A stretch of DNA of 64,000 bases. It comes from Butyricimonas synergistica DSM 23225. GTDB lineage: Bacteria > Bacteroidota > Bacteroidia > Bacteroidales > Marinifilaceae. Position numbers and translations under genes: made by a program. The notes beneath the pieces were generated by a model. It was not told the origin of the DNA, searched no databases, and worked only from the letters and a program-made list of their open reading frames with translations. This document shows positions 33,288 to 43,369 of the stretch, one piece after another. Where the stretch lies: assembly GCF_000379665.1 (NCBI RefSeq), contig NZ_KB903359.1, positions 969,475 to 1,033,474 on the forward strand. Direction: 5' to 3'. Position 1 is the first letter of the stretch; each line of letters opens with the position of its first letter.

Positions 33288-34673
33288 CTATTCATAACCT
33301 TCATTCTGTACTAAATTCGGGTTGACCCGTAAATCCTGCTTCCACAAGGGGAAGGTATACAAGTATTTCTTTGTTTCATACTTAATACCTTTATACCCAA
33401 CCCAAAACTCGGGACGCCCGTTACGCTTCAATTCAAACCAACGATCGTATTCCATGTAAAGTTCCTTCCGGCGTTCGTTCAATATAGACGCCATCAACGG
33501 GGTCAAGTTTTTTCCCTCCGCATCGACCTTGATCATAGCCGACGGATCAACAGGAGGCAACGTATTCATTGCCAACGGAACGTAATCTTTAATCCTTTTC
33601 TCCCGCAATTTATTCAAATATAATAAAGCATTTTCCTCGTCGGACAAATGGGCATATCCCTCTGCCAACATCAAACACATCTCCGCCCCGCGAATACACA
33701 TATTCAGACGTTTTTTGTTCAAAAATGTCTTGTCGAAAGAAATCGCGTAACGTATATCCCGCTCCTTTTCTTTGAATAAGCCGGCAAATTCAAGGCTCAC
33801 CGGACGCCTGCGGGTATCCGTGGCATATCGGGTATTGAATGCCGTACTAATCATACCTTGCCCGTAAGAAACAACGATCATATTACCCGGTTTCGTTTCA
33901 AAGGGAGGTTTAGACTGTATCATGGCTTCGTATGCCTCACCCTCTATTAACGGGTACTTTTCCAACAACTCTTTGGCAACGGCTATCGTTTTTTCCCAAT
34001 TCTGAATCCAGAAATAAGTCCTCGCCAGATAGGCTTTCGCCACATCAATGGTCAAGATATACTCGTCATCTGTAAGGTTCAACGCTATCGCCTTCTCCAA
34101 ATTGTCAATAATGAAATCCGCTGTAACCTGAATATTTCCCCTTCCGGGCTTCGCTTCCATATCAAAATGATCCACGATGGGAATTCCCATGATTTCGTTT
34201 GCCCGTTGTTTATCGTACGGTTCGCATAACTCCCGCATCATATTATAATACAAGATTCCCCGCAAGGTATAAGCCACAGCTGTGATTTTCTTGCCTAGTT
34301 CCGACTCCTTATCCTCCATATTGTCCAGCACGATATTCACATCCTTCACCACTTGGAATAGATTATTAAACCGGTATATCGCCGAAGCAATATATGAACC
34401 CACGTAGGTCGGTGTATAGGAACTCGTCGTTTTCATCAGACTAGCATTCAGGTTATCTGAAAAACATTCAAAACGCAGTACGTCATTGAAATTCCCAAGT
34501 ATTTTATCCGAGGTCGCCGTCTCGATATTATTCAGATGCGTGTAGATCAGCGTGGCATAGTCCTCCGTGGTTTCCGGCAACACCTGCCCGTATGTTTTTA
34601 CTTCCAAGTAATCGTCACAAGAGGTACAATACCCGGAAACAAACAATAAAATGTAATATATATACCTTTTCAT
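33288..34673 (-). CDS. SusD/RagB-family lipoprotein (second locus)
   Basis: The 461-residue product has signal MKRYIYYILLFVSGYCTSCDDYLEV with Cys about residue 19. It has SusD features: the first-helix region DDYLEVKTYGQVLPETTEDYATLIY, TAVAYTLRGILYYNMMRELCEPYD, RGAEMCLMLAEGYAHLSDEENALLYLNKLREKRI and the C-terminal LNERRKELYMEYDRWFELKRNG. The gene starts 15 bases after the SusC stop. It is somewhat shorter than many SusDs. The substrate is unknown. Confidence 0.93.
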   Translation of the reverse strand: MKRYIYYILLFVSGYCTSCDDYLEVKTYGQVLPETTEDYATLIYTHLNNIETATSDKILGNFNDVLRFECFSDNLNASLMKTTSSYTPTYVGSYIASAIYRFNNLFQVVKDVNIVLDNMEDKESELGKKITAVAYTLRGILYYNMMRELCEPYDKQRANEIMGIPIVDHFDMEAKPGRGNIQVTADFIIDNLEKAIALNLTDDEYILTIDVAKAYLARTYFWIQNWEKTIAVAKELLEKYPLIEGEAYEAMIQSKPPFETKPGNMIVVSYGQGMISTAFNTRYATDTRRRPVSLEFAGLFKEKERDIRYAISFDKTFLNKKRLNMCIRGAEMCLMLAEGYAHLSDEENALLYLNKLREKRIKDYVPLAMNTLPPVDPSAMIKVDAEGKNLTPLMASILNERRKELYMEYDRWFELKRNGRPEFWVGYKGIKYETKKYLYTFPLWKQDLRVNPNLVQNEGYE

Positions 34674-34688
34674 AGTCCTCCATTTTTA

Positions 34689-37600
34689 TCAAAATCCAAG
34701 ATTAATTCCAAACGCCACGGAACGAGTGATCGGATAAGTCGTACCCGGAGTCTCCGGATCGATCCCCGAGTAATTAGTAAACGTGAAGAAGTTGCTCATC
34801 ATCAACGAGAAGTTCAAAGAAGATACTCCCAACTGGTCCAACCACTTCCGAGGCAAGCTATAATTTAAAGTAATATCCCGTATGCGGAGGAAAGAAACAT
34901 CCTCCAGGAAACTTCCGATAGTAATCGATGACAAGACAGGATTGTATTGATCCAAATACAGCTTCTCCCCGAACGCATCGACAATTCTCGGATATTTTGC
35001 ATCCGTATGGGTCTTTGTCCAACGATTGATCATTTCCCGTCTTACATTCAAATGATTACGATATAGATCACTATATACTGTCTGTGGTTTTTCCTTCGCT
35101 TCAGACGAATAAGAAACCTTTTCATAACTCGCTGGAGAAGTTATTCGGTTATCTACTTTTGCCCCGAAAGAATACGATCCCCCGACCGTAAGCGACAAAG
35201 TCCGGTAAGAGAACCGAAAATTAAACCCTCCTGCAACAGGTGCAATAGAAGTGCCTAAATAATAACGGTAATTAACTAGAGTTTTTAAATCAAAAGCCTT
35301 CTCTATCTTGGCATCAAGACGCATATAATAAGTATAAACCCCGTCGTACGGGTCGATACCCATTTCTTTACCCCCGAAAATAGCTTCCAGCGGATACCCG
35401 ACATATTTTCCCTCGCTAATCGTTCCGTTAGGAGAAGAATATTTCGATAGCACATTTCGATTCCATGCTATATTACCGGAAAAATGCCACTTAAAATCAC
35501 GGGTATTGATAATCTTCACGCCAAGAGTTGCCTCCACCCCTTTATTCTCTATTTCGGATGAATTATAGCTTTGAGTGTTAAACCCGGTAGAGGAAACCAC
35601 CCGAACCCGAGAGATAACATCGGAACTTCTCCGCCAATACCCTTCGACCAATCCCGTGATACGCTCATCGAATAAACCAAATTCCAATGCCACTTTCATA
35701 TCTCTGGTTTTCTCCCAACGCAACTTAGGATTGGGAGCCGTTTGAATAGACCCGGTAGCATGATTGTGCCAGTACTTCGCACCATCCTTTATCACAAGAT
35801 ATTTCAAAATGCCCGGAACGACATTTCCCGTGTAACCGGTAGCCACCCGAAGGGTCAAACGATTCAACACGGGTTTCAGCGACTGCATAAAAGGTTCACT
35901 GTCGGCGTGCCAAGCTGCCCCTAAAGACCAAGTAGGATTGAATTGTTCGTCACTACCGAAATTATTCGATCCATCCATACGAAATGAGGTGTTCAGTATA
36001 TAACGTTCCAGATAAGTATATTCCGCCGACGCATAAAAAGAAGCATACGTACTTTCCGAACGACTCATCCCCGATAAGTTATCAATCAATGTCGTGTACC
36101 AAGTACCACCGAAATCCTCCGGGTAAGGATTCTCGGGCATACTCGTGTTCCCCGTTTTCTCGTCATATCCATAACGCTTGACAGCTACACGTTTGCTCTT
36201 GGAACCGCGAAGTTCCGCCCCTAGCAACACGTTCAGGTAATGGCGATCCGAGTAAGAATCCGAGTACGAGAACTGTCCCCTGGCATTATATTGCTCCCCG
36301 TCAGCTGACGATTGAGTTATAGAACCGTATAAATTCTGCGTTTTCTTATTATAATCAAAAGCAAGCCGATCCACGAAAGCGGCATAAGACTCACGTCCCA
36401 GAATATTTTCTTCTTTATTATTCGTGTAACCGTAAGAAACTAACCCGGAAAATGACAACTGTTTCATAATTTGAAAATCCAAACTAAATTGCCCCGATGC
36501 CGAAAACTTTTTCCCCTCGCTGGAAGTTTTCTCCATTTCCCGCAAAATATTAAACCCTGCCGTGGGTAAATTTTCCAGAGAAACCGTACCTTCATTTATT
36601 GCCGTCAGGTTGAAATAGGTCATGTCCGGACGAAAACTTCCGTCCTCGTTATAAGGTCGCTCGTAGGGATTGGCAAAATAAGCGTACTTGAACGGGTCTA
36701 CATTCATACTCGGACTTTTAGAGATCAAATTGGATATTCTTACACCTATCCCTAATTTCATCCGCTTGGACGGATTCGTTGAAACCCGAAGATTCATCGA
36801 GTAACGATCATAACCGCTCTCCTTCAACAATCCCTCCTGGCTCGCATACCCCAGGGAAGCGTAATAGGTAGATGTCGGATTTCCACCCGAGAAAGAAAGA
36901 TTATGCGTCATATTAAAAGAATTTCTGAATATAACGTCAAACCAATCCGTCGAATGGGAAGCTAAATCTTGGATATACGCATCTTGCTCACTCTTCGTCA
37001 TCGCCTCAAAACCATCATCCGTCCACAGAGCCCCGTTACGCCCGAGTTTGTTCGCCCGTAACATTCCCACAATACCGACTACCGGGTATTGTGTTTCATT
37101 GTTTGCATACTTTTCTGCCGCAAACTCATCCCACAATTCCTGTTCCCACGCCAATTTTTCGGAAGCATTCATCAACCCGGCATCACGCTGAGGTTTCAGT
37201 CCGATACCAAAATGTGCGGAGTAACTCGTACGCATCTTACCGGGCTGTCCCTGCTTGGAATTAATCACGACAACCCCTCCGGCAGCACGGGAACCATAGA
37301 TTGCCGTTGCGGCAGCATCCTTTAAAATCGTGATACTCTCGATGTCATTCGGATTAATCCCTGCCACACCATTGACAAATATTTCATTGAAATTCTCGGA
37401 TTTTATCTGAGACAGATCAAATTTAGGCAGTTCATCCTGCAAGGGCACACCGTCCACTATCCACAGGGGTTCGGCACTCCCGGTTATCGTGTTCGTACCC
37501 CGAATCCGAATCTTTGAAGATTCTCCGGGACGTCCCATATTGGTAACCACAACACCAGCAACCAAGCCCTGTAACAGATTATCCACCGATACCGGAATCC

Positions 37601-38075
37601 TGTTCTCTAAAGCATCGCTTTTTATCACGGCTATCGACCCTGCTGCCCTGCGTTTGGTGGTTGTTCCGTACCCCGTGATAACCACCTCGTCCAACTCGCC
37701 GATTTTCTCTTCCATAACCACGTGAAGCTCTTTCTTGAAATCCTTTACCACGATCTCCTGCTTCTCCATACCTATAAAAGAAAAGATCAAAATGACTTCC
37801 TTTTGTTCTGGGAGGTCAATGACAAAATGTCCTTTAATATCGGTTACGCCTCCCAGCTTTGTTCCCTTAATCAACACGGTAACGCCCGGCAGAGGTTCTC
37901 CTTGAACATCTTTTACCGTACCTTGTAAGCGCACCTGTTTCACCTTCTCCTGTTGTGTCTGATAATCAAAAGACTCTCTCGATTTTTCTTCCGAAAACCC
38001 ATCTAAACTCAGGGTTATCAACAAAAAAATCAACAAAGAGAGTCCCATTACCCTACATTTCAACTTCTTTTTCAT
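34689..38075 (-). CDS. SusC/RagA-family TonB-dependent transporter (second locus)
   Basis: The 1128-residue product has a signal segment (VMGLSLLIFLLITLSLDGFSE). The carboxypeptidase-regulatory-like domain spans about 48-125 (RLQGTVKDVQGEPLPGVTVLIKGTKLGGVTDIKGHF). The TonB-box region is DEVVITGYGTT. The plug has PLWIVDGVPL and ITILKDAAATAIYGSRAAGGVVVINSKQG, and the barrel ends GINLGF. There is no STN domain, so it is a plain transporter rather than a transducer. It starts the locus; the 320 bases upstream hold no gene but an imperfect palindrome at 38111-38144. Confidence 0.95.
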   Translation of the reverse strand: MKKKLKCRVMGLSLLIFLLITLSLDGFSEEKSRESFDYQTQQEKVKQVRLQGTVKDVQGEPLPGVTVLIKGTKLGGVTDIKGHFVIDLPEQKEVILIFSFIGMEKQEIVVKDFKKELHVVMEEKIGELDEVVITGYGTTTKRRAAGSIAVIKSDALENRIPVSVDNLLQGLVAGVVVTNMGRPGESSKIRIRGTNTITGSAEPLWIVDGVPLQDELPKFDLSQIKSENFNEIFVNGVAGINPNDIESITILKDAAATAIYGSRAAGGVVVINSKQGQPGKMRTSYSAHFGIGLKPQRDAGLMNASEKLAWEQELWDEFAAEKYANNETQYPVVGIVGMLRANKLGRNGALWTDDGFEAMTKSEQDAYIQDLASHSTDWFDVIFRNSFNMTHNLSFSGGNPTSTYYASLGYASQEGLLKESGYDRYSMNLRVSTNPSKRMKLGIGVRISNLISKSPSMNVDPFKYAYFANPYERPYNEDGSFRPDMTYFNLTAINEGTVSLENLPTAGFNILREMEKTSSEGKKFSASGQFSLDFQIMKQLSFSGLVSYGYTNNKEENILGRESYAAFVDRLAFDYNKKTQNLYGSITQSSADGEQYNARGQFSYSDSYSDRHYLNVLLGAELRGSKSKRVAVKRYGYDEKTGNTSMPENPYPEDFGGTWYTTLIDNLSGMSRSESTYASFYASAEYTYLERYILNTSFRMDGSNNFGSDEQFNPTWSLGAAWHADSEPFMQSLKPVLNRLTLRVATGYTGNVVPGILKYLVIKDGAKYWHNHATGSIQTAPNPKLRWEKTRDMKVALEFGLFDERITGLVEGYWRRSSDVISRVRVVSSTGFNTQSYNSSEIENKGVEATLGVKIINTRDFKWHFSGNIAWNRNVLSKYSSPNGTISEGKYVGYPLEAIFGGKEMGIDPYDGVYTYYMRLDAKIEKAFDLKTLVNYRYYLGTSIAPVAGGFNFRFSYRTLSLTVGGSYSFGAKVDNRITSPASYEKVSYSSEAKEKPQTVYSDLYRNHLNVRREMINRWTKTHTDAKYPRIVDAFGEKLYLDQYNPVLSSITIGSFLEDVSFLRIRDITLNYSLPRKWLDQLGVSSLNFSLMMSNFFTFTNYSGIDPETPGTTYPITRSVAFGINLGF

Positions 38076-38110
38076 AGATTTGTAGCGTTTAATTTGTTAA
38101 ACATTATCGG

Positions 38111-38144
38111 AATGGCAGATAATTGTAGCTAGCTATCTGTCATT
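38111..38144. repeat. Imperfect palindrome in the SusC upstream region
   Basis: The arms AATGGCAGATA and TATCTGTCATT pair at 10 of 11 positions around ATTGTAGCTAGC. It lies 36-69 bases upstream of the SusC ATG on the minus strand. It could be an operator or a leader hairpin. I saw nothing else in the AT-rich 38145-38340 stretch, and no exact -7 box. Confidence 0.5.
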
Positions 38145-38340
38145 CTTTTTATTCACATTCCAATCACATTTTTCCTTATCTCAACTTCCATAGATACATT
38201 CACAATCTCCTACAAATATTCATTTTTACAAAATTCAACTTCAATATTTAATTGCCTGCAAATGTCAATATTATCCATGAAAACTACAATCCCCATATAT
38301 TATGAAATAAAATATAAAATTCCCTATCTATGATGAATAA

Positions 38341-38376
38341 AAAAACGAACCACCCCTCACGAGGTGGTTCGTTTTT
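38341..38376. terminator. Terminator downstream of the DUF2795 gene
   Basis: A perfect stem AAAAACGAACCACC / GGTGGTTCGTTTTT with loop CCTCACGA gives A/T runs on both sides, so it works as a minus-strand terminator for the gene ending at 38398 and could act in both directions. Confidence 0.85.
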
Positions 38377-38397
38377 CTTACAACCGTCAAAAATCAA

Positions 38398-38619
38398 TCA
38401 GTACTCATCCTCGTTAAAGAAGAAGTCATCTTTACTTGGATAGTCTGGCCAAATATCTTCAATACTCTCGAAAATCTCTTCATCATCCTCAATATCCTGA
38501 AGATTCTCAATAACTTCCATAGGTGCCCCTGAACGAATGGCGTAGTCTATCAACTCATCTTTTGATGCAGGCCAAGGTGCATCTTCCAATTTTGAGGCAA
38601 GTTCCAGTGTCCAATACAT
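38398..38619 (-). CDS. Small acidic DUF2795 protein
   Basis: The 73-residue product begins MYWTLELASKLEDAPWPASKDELIDYAIRSGAPMEVIENLQDI, which is the DUF2795 domain (conserved WPASKdELIdYAirsGAP..V). The C-terminal 30 residues are very acidic (DDEEIFESIEDIWPDYPSKDD). It is cytoplasmic, small, conserved in Bacteroidales, and of unknown function. It is a single-gene unit with its own terminator. Confidence 0.85.
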   Translation of the reverse strand: MYWTLELASKLEDAPWPASKDELIDYAIRSGAPMEVIENLQDIEDDEEIFESIEDIWPDYPSKDDFFFNEDEY

Positions 38620-38782
38620 AGTTATATCGTTTATATAGTTTTTTCTATTTTGCCGCGAATATATACTTTATTTCTAATAATACAACCTCTTTATAATATA
38701 GAAGGAATTATTTAGAAACATTACAAGTAACATATCCTCCATCCTAATAACGGGAATGTGGCTAAATAGTTACATTCGCCCC

Positions 38783-40570
38783 TTATTCATCATCCGAGAA
38801 ATGGATAAGCACCTTACGATAAGTATTGAATATCTTTGCTTTAGAAACGAATCCCAAGTACTGGTGATCTTGCAGGACGGGTAAATTCCATGCCCCGGAA
38901 TCCTCGAACTTTTTCATCACCACCTCCATCGAATCATTTATATCGATAACCACGGAAGGAGTCGTCATGAAATCCCTCACGTAGGTCTTGGAATACATAT
39001 CCTGATTGAACATCACCTTACGAATATCATCTAATAACACGATCCCCAACAATTGTTGCCGCTCGTTTAACACCGGAAACAAATTACGGCTAGATTTAGA
39101 AACCACCTTCACCAAATCGCCCAGCGTGGCATCTACCCCTATCGTCTTGAAATCCGTTTCCACCACTTTGTTCAATTTCATTAAAGTCAATACCGCCTTA
39201 TCCTTGTTATGCGTCAGCAAATCGCCCTGTATAGCCAACCGACGGGCATAAATGGAATAAGGTTCCATCCCTTGGCTCGTCAAATAAGAAATGACGGAAG
39301 TCAACATCAAAGGTAGGAACAAAGCATATCCCCCCGAGATCTCCGCTATCAGGAACATTGCCGTCAAAGGAGCCTTCATCACCCCTGACATTGTGCCCGC
39401 CATACCCGCCAGCACGAAATGACTCGGTTCCACGTGACGTATTCCACTCAAGTTAATCAACATGGCTACCAAAAAACCGGCAACGCCCCCGGTAAACAAA
39501 CTCGGGGCAAACACACCACCGACACCACCACTACCGTTCGTCAATGCTGTTGCAATTACCTTCACGAAGATTAATCCGATCACGAAAAGAATCAGCATCC
39601 AAGTACTATCCCGAAACCCGAAGAAATACGTGTTATTCAACAATTTATCGGAATGTCCTGCCATCAAATCGTCCAAGGCTGTATAACCTTCCCCGTATAA
39701 CGGAGGAAAAATAAAAATAACCACGCCCAACAAAGCCCCACCGATAGCTATCCGTTTCCAAATATTTTCCACCCGCCCGATCAACTGCTCTATCCGGATA
39801 TTCATCCGCACGAAATACACGGACAACACTCCGGAAAAAACACCCAGTATCACGTAATACGGGAAATTAGCCATCACAAACTTATCGGTAATCTGATAGG
39901 AAAACACGAAACCGTCCCCCATCAGGAAGAAAGTCACCACGTATGAAGTGATCGCCGTAAACATAAGGGGTACCAGTGAAGCCATGGTCAAATCGAGCAT
40001 CAGCACCTCCAACGTGAAAACAATCCCGGCGATAGGCGCCTTGAATATCCCGGCAATGGCACCTGCCGCACCACACCCGATCATCAATGTCATCACTTTA
40101 TAGTTCATCCTGAACAACCGGGCAAGGTTCGACCCGATAGAAGCCCCTGTCAACACGATGGTTGCCTCCGTCCCGACCGAACCACCGAACCCGATAGTCA
40201 AGGTACTGGCAATCATCGACGAGTAATTGTTATGCGGTTTAATCATACTATTCCGCCGGGAAATAGCATACAGGACTTTAGTTACCCCGTGGCTGATTCC
40301 GTCCTTCACGAAAAACTTCACGAACAAAGTCGTGAGCAAAATACCAATAACCGGGTACACGAAGAAAAACAAGCTACCGCTATCCACCTGCATCCGTTCC
40401 GTAAAAAACATATGAGTAAAATGCACCATATTCTTCAACGTCACTCCCGCCAACCCAGTCACAACCCCCACCAGGATACTCAAGATCACTATAAATTGCT
40501 TCTCTTTGATGTTGCGCACACGCCACACCAAAAACTTCCCCAGTAATCCCTTTTCGTTAATTTCCGCCAT
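38783..40570 (-). CDS. ClC-family chloride channel/antiporter with C-terminal CBS pair
   Basis: The 595-residue inner-membrane protein has ClC features: GFGGSVGTEATIVLTGASIGSNLARLF (the conserved 'GxE' Glu gate region), KAPIAGIVFTLEVL, GSGGVGGVFAPSLFTGGVAGF and MKAPLTAMFLIAEISGGYALFLPL. Residues ~455-595 hold two CBS domains (VVETDFKTIGVDATLGDLVKVVSKSSRNLFPVLN... and VRDFMTTPSVVIDINDSMEVVMKKFEDSGAWNLPVLQD), which in other ClCs bind nucleotides and gate the pore. It probably exchanges chloride for protons. The Glu gate is kept, but GTEAT replaces the usual GKEGP. Confidence 0.93.
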   Translation of the reverse strand: MAEINEKGLLGKFLVWRVRNIKEKQFIVILSILVGVVTGLAGVTLKNMVHFTHMFFTERMQVDSGSLFFFVYPVIGILLTTLFVKFFVKDGISHGVTKVLYAISRRNSMIKPHNNYSSMIASTLTIGFGGSVGTEATIVLTGASIGSNLARLFRMNYKVMTLMIGCGAAGAIAGIFKAPIAGIVFTLEVLMLDLTMASLVPLMFTAITSYVVTFFLMGDGFVFSYQITDKFVMANFPYYVILGVFSGVLSVYFVRMNIRIEQLIGRVENIWKRIAIGGALLGVVIFIFPPLYGEGYTALDDLMAGHSDKLLNNTYFFGFRDSTWMLILFVIGLIFVKVIATALTNGSGGVGGVFAPSLFTGGVAGFLVAMLINLSGIRHVEPSHFVLAGMAGTMSGVMKAPLTAMFLIAEISGGYALFLPLMLTSVISYLTSQGMEPYSIYARRLAIQGDLLTHNKDKAVLTLMKLNKVVETDFKTIGVDATLGDLVKVVSKSSRNLFPVLNERQQLLGIVLLDDIRKVMFNQDMYSKTYVRDFMTTPSVVIDINDSMEVVMKKFEDSGAWNLPVLQDHQYLGFVSKAKIFNTYRKVLIHFSDDE

Positions 40571-40594
40571 AAACCGAATTGTAAATGCTTGAAG

Positions 40595-41707
40595 CTATTT
40601 CTTTACCACACCTTTCAACGAACCGTATTGCGGGTAAAATTCGATAGCTATGCCCTCGTTATTGACCACATCCAAGGGGAATTGCTTGATCACACCCAAT
40701 TGCGGAATGATAGCCCGGACGGTCATCAAAGTTTCTTTCCCCTTCATCAGGCAAAGATCAGCAGTCACCGGCTCCCGGTAAAATATAGAAGGTATCGGAC
40801 GGACGGATTCCTTTTGCGGTGTTTCCTGTTTCCGTATCAGAATATTTCGTAACTCAACGATATAAGGTTGGGCGGAAACATTATTCTTAGCAGTCACACC
40901 TTCCTCCCCGGAGAAACGGAATAAAACAACGGATTCATCCGCTTTCTCGGGCACGTACGTGAAAGTACGGGTAACCTCACGCCTTATCTTTTTTCCCATA
41001 AATAGACTCAAGTAATTCTGTTCCAATTCGTCCAACGCTTTCAACGCCTCGGCAGTAGCCATCCCTTTCGTCAAAAGTTCCAAGCGCTTTTTCCGGATGG
41101 CAAATATATCTTCCGTGATCTCACTCGCGTAATCTTTTTCTTCTTTCAGCACATGACGCTCGATCGGATCCCACACTTTGCGAATCTCCCCTTCTACTTC
41201 CATTTCCGTAAAATTGGAATCCAGCACCTCTTTTTTCGTGGAACGCAGCCCAAAACGAATATAATCAATATCGGCATTTGTGTCTTCCACCTCGCTCGTG
41301 TACGTAAGCTCTCGCTCCCGGCTCTCGTTGGTAGCTCCGCTTCCCAGCCCAGCGAGGAAACCTTCCGGGGTCACATTTATCAATATCGAATTGTACTCAC
41401 CCGTGGCGTTCAGCGTGTACATGGCTTTCGTGTCCGGCAAAGCCTTCGGCACAAAACGAATATTTTTGATTGTCCACGCCTCGTCGGGGAGCATTATTTC
41501 TGGTTGTACCCCCAATTGTTCTTGGGCATACTTGCGGAAAGGTCCCGGTACAGACTCCACACATTCCATCGTCACCACAACATCATAACCGATCTTCGGC
41601 AAAGCATAATCCACTGACACAGGAGTAGTTAATTCTCTCTTCTTCTGTCCTAAAACCGCAAGGGATGCCAATCCCATCAACCCGATAATCAATAAAAGTC
41701 GTTTCAT
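40595..41707 (-). CDS. DUF4831 family exported protein
   Basis: The start is taken at ATG 41707 (MKRLLLIIGLMGLASLAVLGQ, a signal peptide), rather than a GTG four codons upstream that touches the previous stop. The product is 370 residues. It matches the DUF4831 plan: VDYALPKIGYDVVVTMECVES.PGPFRKYAQEQLG at the start, a central DPIERHVLKEEKDYASEITEDIFAIRKKRLELL helix region, and a C-terminal beta region ending VVNNEGIAIEFYPQYGSLKGV. Function unknown; likely periplasmic. It follows the NAD(P)HX repair gene closely. Confidence 0.8.
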   Translation of the reverse strand: MKRLLLIIGLMGLASLAVLGQKKRELTTPVSVDYALPKIGYDVVVTMECVESVPGPFRKYAQEQLGVQPEIMLPDEAWTIKNIRFVPKALPDTKAMYTLNATGEYNSILINVTPEGFLAGLGSGATNESRERELTYTSEVEDTNADIDYIRFGLRSTKKEVLDSNFTEMEVEGEIRKVWDPIERHVLKEEKDYASEITEDIFAIRKKRLELLTKGMATAEALKALDELEQNYLSLFMGKKIRREVTRTFTYVPEKADESVVLFRFSGEEGVTAKNNVSAQPYIVELRNILIRKQETPQKESVRPIPSIFYREPVTADLCLMKGKETLMTVRAIIPQLGVIKQFPLDVVNNEGIAIEFYPQYGSLKGVVKK

Positions 41708-41718
41708 CTCGTTTATCA

Positions 41719-43239
41719 CTACTTTGCAATATTATTACATGTTTCCATCTTTTTCCACACCAATCCCAGCTTATCCGCGATGTCACCTGCCCGGACTCCC
41801 CTCATTCCCTGTTCTTCTGCCGCCAAGTCACCAGCCTTGCCGTGGGCATAAACACCGATCATGGCGGCATCCAACGGTTCGTGTCCGCTTGCCAGCAAAG
41901 CGGCTATAATTCCGGTCAACACATCACCAGCCCCTCCTTTTGCCATTCCCGGGTTGCCTGTCATGTTAAAATAACAATTTCCCTCGGGAGAGGCAATCAC
42001 CGTATGCGCACCTTTTAGTACAACATACACTTGATGCAGACCTGCAAAGGTGCTTAATTTATTTAATCTATCAAAATCATTTTCACTTTTTCCTGCTAAT
42101 CTTTCAAATTCTCTCGGATGAGGCGTCAGGATGGCACCCCGGGGAAGCAACTCCAACAAATCGGCATTGGCAGCAATCAAGTTCAAGGCATCGGCATCCA
42201 GCACCATCTTTCCCTTCCACTTTTTCAAAAGCTGGCGCAACCCCAACCCTACCACGGGAGCCACACCCAAGCCCGGTCCCACGCCAATCGCTTGCACCCC
42301 GCACAGATCTTCCACCATCGAGAAACAATAGTCACTCTGGTCCACCTCCACCAACGCCTCGGGCACGACAAGATGAATCATCTGCTTCAACGAGCGAGGC
42401 ACATGCACCGTCAACAAACCCGTGCCCGAGCGAATAGCCCCCTTCGCCGCCAACACCGCCGCTCCCGGCATCTCGGGAGAACCCGCTATTAATAAAGTAT
42501 TCCCCAGCGTGCCCTTGTGCGAGAATTTACCGGGCACCAGCAACCGGGATGCCACTGCTTCCTCCGTCAAGTAATACCACGGGGATTCCCGTTCTCGCAA
42601 AATATCCGGGTGCAAACGAATATCCAGCACCTCCACCCGACCGACGTACTTGCCATTCTCCGGGAACATGAACGCCAACTTGGGAAACTGGAACGTGAAC
42701 GTGCAATCAGCCTCCACAATCGCCCCGTCATTCTTGCCGTTATCCTCACCGAACAAGCCGGACGGGATATCTATCGCCGCCACCCTGTGGGGCAACTCGT
42801 TTACTTTCCGGATAATATCACCCAAGAATCCGGTTACCGGACGATTCAACCCCGCACCAAAAATCGCATCAATGATAACACAACCTTCATCCGGCGCAAA
42901 ATCTTCCACTTTTTCTACCTCAATACAAGTACCCCCATCCAGGATAAAAAGCTCCCTGTTCACAGCACAATCGGGCGATAACTGCTTCCCTGGACATAAA
43001 TCAAACACTTTGACTGTCAACTCCATTTCATTCAACAATCTCGCCACGGCGTACCCGTCACCCGCATTATTGCCAGTACCAGCCAAAATGTTAAAAATAT
43101 GGCTATTTGAAAAAAAAATCAATAATTTTCGAGTTAATAAACTAGCCGCTCTTTCCATCAAATCCAATGACGTTACCGGCTCATTATCAATTGTGTACTT
43201 ATCAAGTTCCGACACTTCGGATATCTTGAAAATTTTCAT
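41719..43239 (-). CDS. nnr: Bifunctional NAD(P)H-hydrate epimerase / ADP-dependent dehydratase
   Basis: The product begins MKIFKISEVSELDKYTIDNEPV at ATG 43239; Met codons at 43254 and 43266 are possible, giving up to 515 residues. The N-terminal half is the epimerase (FNILAGTGNNAGDGYAVARLL, VVIDAIFGAGLNRPVTG, VAAIDIPSGLFGED). The C-terminal half is the ribokinase-like dehydratase (FSHKGTLGNTLLIAGSPEMPGAAVLAAKGAIRSGTGLLTV, ALNLIAANADLLELLPRGAILTPHPREFERL, NPGMAKGGAGDVLTGIIAALLASGHEP). It repairs hydrated NAD(P)H. The cofactor-repair gene lies about 14 kb from the nad genes, without a transcriptional link. Confidence 0.93.
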   Translation of the reverse strand: MKIFKISEVSELDKYTIDNEPVTSLDLMERAASLLTRKLLIFFSNSHIFNILAGTGNNAGDGYAVARLLNEMELTVKVFDLCPGKQLSPDCAVNRELFILDGGTCIEVEKVEDFAPDEGCVIIDAIFGAGLNRPVTGFLGDIIRKVNELPHRVAAIDIPSGLFGEDNGKNDGAIVEADCTFTFQFPKLAFMFPENGKYVGRVEVLDIRLHPDILRERESPWYYLTEEAVASRLLVPGKFSHKGTLGNTLLIAGSPEMPGAAVLAAKGAIRSGTGLLTVHVPRSLKQMIHLVVPEALVEVDQSDYCFSMVEDLCGVQAIGVGPGLGVAPVVGLGLRQLLKKWKGKMVLDADALNLIAANADLLELLPRGAILTPHPREFERLAGKSENDFDRLNKLSTFAGLHQVYVVLKGAHTVIASPEGNCYFNMTGNPGMAKGGAGDVLTGIIAALLASGHEPLDAAMIGVYAHGKAGDLAAEEQGMRGVRAGDIADKLGLVWKKMETCNNIAK

Positions 43240-43299
43240 GCATTCATTCTTCATAGTATAGTTCAAACGTTTTCAGCGACTAAAGATAAAAAAATAAAT

Positions 43300-43307
43300 T
43301 ATATTTG
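43300..43307 (+). promoter_or_regulatory. -7 box for the POT transporter gene
   Basis: TATATTTG is a perfect TAnnTTTG match, 62 bases before the ATG. The leader RNA would be about 55 bases and AT-rich. It points away from the minus-strand nnr gene. Confidence 0.65.
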
Positions 43308-43369
43308 CGTGCTGTTAGTGCGAATGAAATAATTTTAAATTAATCAATACAAATCAAAAACAAAAGTTT